From Helopsaltes ochotensis (taxonomy: Eukaryota; Chordata; Aves; Passeriformes; Locustellidae), in NCBI GenBank assembly GCA_013400155.1, contig VXBM01000548.1:483602-547601 (forward strand): a stretch of DNA of 64,000 nucleotides. The letters run 5' to 3'. Made by a program: the position numbers and the translations under genes. The notes beneath the pieces are model-generated. The model was not told the origin of the DNA and did no database searches. It saw only the letters and a list, made by a program, of their open reading frames with translations. Below are positions 60,901 to 64,000 of this stretch, in pieces (positions within the stretch are counted from its first letter, which is position 1; every line of letters starts with the position of its first letter).

Positions 60901-63900
60901 AATAACTATGTGGCTTTTTGCATAAAACAATCCTGGTTAGGCAACCTGTTTGCCCAGTTTCAGTCCAGTAGGATTCGAACTGGCCTAAGTATGTAGCCTG
61001 AAGACGGAAGTTATAAGCACAAAGCAAAACTCATATACAACAGCAGGTACTCAAACTTTCTGCAGAGTAAAATGCTTGTCTGAAAAAAAAACGGCCAACA
61101 CTAGTGTACATGCTAACTAGTTCCTCTCAAACATTGATATCTGCCACTTCAAAAGCTTTCTTGCGAAACACTGAATTGAAACAGCCTCTGAATGTAAAAT
61201 CTTCTGTATTGAGAATGCTTTTCCCAGACATTGCCAAAAGAGCATCTGATACTATTAAAAATATTTCAGTGTCCTGTAACTTAAAACAGAATAACTGATT
61301 CGTGCTACTTTTTGTTTCAAATCTACATCTGGGCTGACAATTTATACAGCAGGTTTCAGCTTGAAGCTATTTAAAACAGCTGAGTTATAAACTCCAAAAA
61401 TTGGGGTTTGGAGGGAAATGCTGACAGACCCTGAACTACTGTGGTGCTACTGAGGAAATGTTTTAGACTCCACATCTCATTTTTTTCCCTGCCTTTAGGT
61501 CCACTAAGACTCTCTGCTGCTATTAGCATTCATACAGAAGTCACTTCTAACCTCTAACGTGGCAATCTGGGTCTTTATGACTTGCAGTAAAACTCACACG
61601 GGGGGCCAAATTCTGATGACTCAACTCAAATAAAGTACTGCTGGCTACTGAGATAAGAAAGTGAATATGATTTGAACCTGGGTGCACAATATCCATTTAT
61701 TTTATTCTGAATATTAATAGCTAGAGCTGTATTAACAACTACTCATCTAATACTCTTCCCCACAAAACCAGTCTGCATTAACAATCTTCTTAGTGAGCAC
61801 ACGACAGGGACTCCCTCCCCAGTGTGTGCATATATTAATACTTAAAATTCAAACCTAATGCTAAGCCAACACTATTTCAAAAAATTATAATCAAACCCAG
61901 CACTGTTTATAACATACTTCCTCTCCTGCATATGATTTATATCTGTTTTTTTAAATTAAAACAGTGCTATATCCAGCGTACGTTTTCGCTCGAGATCGCT
62001 GCGAGAGAATTATGACACACTTAACACACCACTCAAAACATTATCATCAACATATTATTTATTGCCAATAAAACTTCACAAAGTGTGTTGTCTGTGAGCT
62101 ATTTCATTTTCAAGTTATTGTTCAGCTGAGATTTCTATAGCTCAAATCTGTCTCTTTTTTCCCTTTCAGAGCTGATTCCCATTCTGTTGTAACACAATCA
62201 AGTGTTTCACTGTATGATACATGCAGCTCCTTTGGTCTAAAACTGCTGGGCAGCTGCATGCAAGTTGCATTTGAAAAATTAAATTGATTTTTTTTAAATG
62301 GTCAAAAGTATTTCAAGTGAGTTTTAAATTAATTTACAGGTAAAGAAGGGCATATATAATTTTGGCATATTTTTAAAAGTGCATATTGCCTATGAAAACA
62401 CAGCTGCACTCACAGCAGTCGGGTGCAAGGGGCAACGTGTGCCTCTGATGCATCTGAAAATTGGTCAGATCTGCACCTCCATGTCAGCAATCAAACACAG
62501 GACCCACATATATCACACATACAAATATATATATATGAACACAAAAAGATTAGGGAACAGTCTAATCCTTTGTCTACCTTTTCATCACATGTAAGCATTC
62601 TTATTGTAATAATATTCTAAATACTTTAATATTTAGTTTAGATCTTTCCCTTATTCTAATGAGATGCAACCGCATCTTTTGAATTGCTGTGAGGTAGGAG
62701 AAGGCTCAGACACCTCAAATGAGAGCAGCAACACGAGCACGGTAAAGCAACAGCTCCCGCGTCCCTGCTTTAAACTAATAACACCAACTTAATCTAGCAC
62801 TCAATTAAATGACAATCACAATTCTCTGAAAGCTCCTCCTCCTCACCCCGCAGCCCCTCTGAATCAGAATCACTGTAATCCACATGTGAAGCACCTCTGG
62901 GTGCTACACTAAGCCACGAAGTCAAAAGACACCCCATTTCCCTGCCACTTCTGCTCAGCCCGACCATCGCGTCCCGCACGAGCAGGCCCTGTGCAAAGGG
63001 TTCCTCCCGCAATTCCAGCCTCTCCAAGCTGTTCCCACACACACGAGCATTTTAGCCAAGCCTCACCCGCACACCCGTAACATCTTCAAAGCAAACCTTC
63101 ATCGTTATCACCACTCACTTCACCAGGGGCTCATTGAACCACTTTTACTATTTCTTCCCGGACAAACGGCCGTGATAACACGGCTGGCAGTCGGGAAACA
63201 CAAGAAAAAGGCAATGTTCTGGAACGCGCTGGGTGTGACTGTTTCCCAAGTTTTCTGTCTTTTCAGGGATTTCCAGGTGTGTTATTTCTCACAGGAAAAT
63301 GTGGGTCTGTTGAGACCCTCGCAGGGCCGCCCCACCTCACTCTGACCCGTGCCCTGCTCAGGAAGGCACTTGGGGACACCCCGGCCATTGCCCTGTCCCT
63401 ACCAAAAGCCACGGGAAGGAAAACTCCAGGGGGAACACTTGGAAATATTGCTAGAGGAGGAAAAGGGCTCGCTTTAAAGCACGCAATTGTTGTTGTTATT
63501 ATTACGGGGTTTTTTTTCTAAAATCGTTTCCTCTCATTAGCGCGCCGTGGGGATGGAGACAGAAAATTAAAAGCAGCATCCCCAGTGCAGAGCGGGGTGG
63601 GATTTATTATGGAAATGTACGACAGTGCCAAGGAGAGCGTCTCTGGGCAGCCACTTCCTCGGTTGTCCAGCAGGAGAAGGGAAGGGGCCTCGCGTCCCCC
63701 CTCCAGGTGCTCAGTGTCCCCCTTGCCCAGCCCCATCTCTGCCAGGGCTGTTGGAGGGCAAAGCCCCGATCCCCCTCTGCCACTCCAGCCTGGCCCTCGG
63801 GCTCCAGCCGTCCCCCGCACCCTTCAGAGCCACCCCAAATCCTCCAGTCCCACTCCCCAGAGCGGAGAGGAGGAAGGGGCATCGTGGGTCAGGGACTGAT

Positions 63901-64000
63901 TTCTCGAGGTGGAGGGGTGCCACACTGAGCTCCGGCCGAGGGCTGAATCCCTCCTTCCCCTGGGAGCTGCTCCTTTGAGCGGCTGCCCTGGCTTTTTGCT
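57949..64000 (-). other. RUNX2: RUNX2 intron (partial) upstream of the 157-bp exon
   Basis: This is intron 5' of the first Runt exon in the window. I searched the minus strand for the preceding exon (poly-Q/poly-A tract, WRCNKTLP-type Runt start) and did not find it, so it should lie beyond position 64000. The only repeats seen are AT-rich simple sequence near 59640-59674 and a TA run near 62526-62536. A six-CpG cluster sits at 61977-62003. From about 63100 to the end the sequence becomes GC- and CpG-richer with many overlapping open frames but no recognisable product. Confidence 0.85.
59640..59674. repeat. AAT-rich simple repeat
   Basis: About 35 bp of AATAAT/CAAATAA units, imperfect. Confidence 0.7.

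Noticed and set aside
60955..60990. ggattcgaact, resembling the T-arm of a tRNA on the minus strand
   Set aside because: No acceptor, D or anticodon stem could be paired around it; an isolated B-box-like word.
57949..64000. Search for the upstream RUNX2 exon with Q/A repeat
   Set aside because: No CAG/GCN repeat coding tract or WRCNKTLP-like peptide found; it must be outside the window or missing from the assembly.

Overview
The window is a piece of a bird genome. It covers an internal part of one gene, RUNX2 (runt-related transcription factor 2, the master regulator of osteoblast differentiation), transcribed on the minus strand. Four coding exons are recognised by peptide similarity, by canonical AG/GT splice sites, and by lengths of 157, 105, 174 and 162 bp that keep one continuous phase-1 reading frame. 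In transcription order they are 57948-57792 and 51814-51710 (most of the Runt DNA-binding domain), then 10548-10375 (nuclear localisation signal and start of the proline/serine/threonine-rich region) and 1437-1276 (PST-rich region). The joined pieces give 166 residues with no stop or frameshift. The upstream exon (start codon, Q/A repeat, first third of the Runt domain) should lie beyond position 64000. The downstream exons (the short alternatively spliced exon and the C-terminal VWRPY exon) should lie before position 1.

Everything else is intron: more than 6.0 kb upstream of the first exon, then 5977 bp, 41161 bp and 8937 bp, and 1275 bp at the left end. I see no second protein-coding gene and no tRNA, rRNA or CRISPR. 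Open frames outside the four exons look like chance frames in GC-richer intron or in retrotransposons.

The introns hold at least 18 CR1 LINE fragments, split about evenly between strands, nearly all 5'-truncated 3' ends. CR1 dominance without mammalian-type SINEs, together with the RUNX2 peptide, points to a bird; I cannot name the species. One CR1 (45859-46185) has its 3'-terminal 8-bp repeat expanded to 19 units. One (21205-21850) is an old diverged subfamily. Two lie head-to-tail at 30804-31150. There is also a possible ancient DNA-transposon remnant (about 9215-9440), an (ATCC)15 microsatellite (36513-36572), long purine/pyrimidine and homopolymer tracts, and a 165-bp run of N (13469-13633).

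No new biological system is evident. The points most worth a second look are the Phe-to-Leu difference inside the Runt domain (51783-51785), the expanded CR1 terminal repeat, very long homopolymers containing single N bases (probable assembly joins), several CpG-rich islands in otherwise AT-rich intron (possible enhancers or cryptic promoters), and a 64-codon open extension past the exon ending at 1276.
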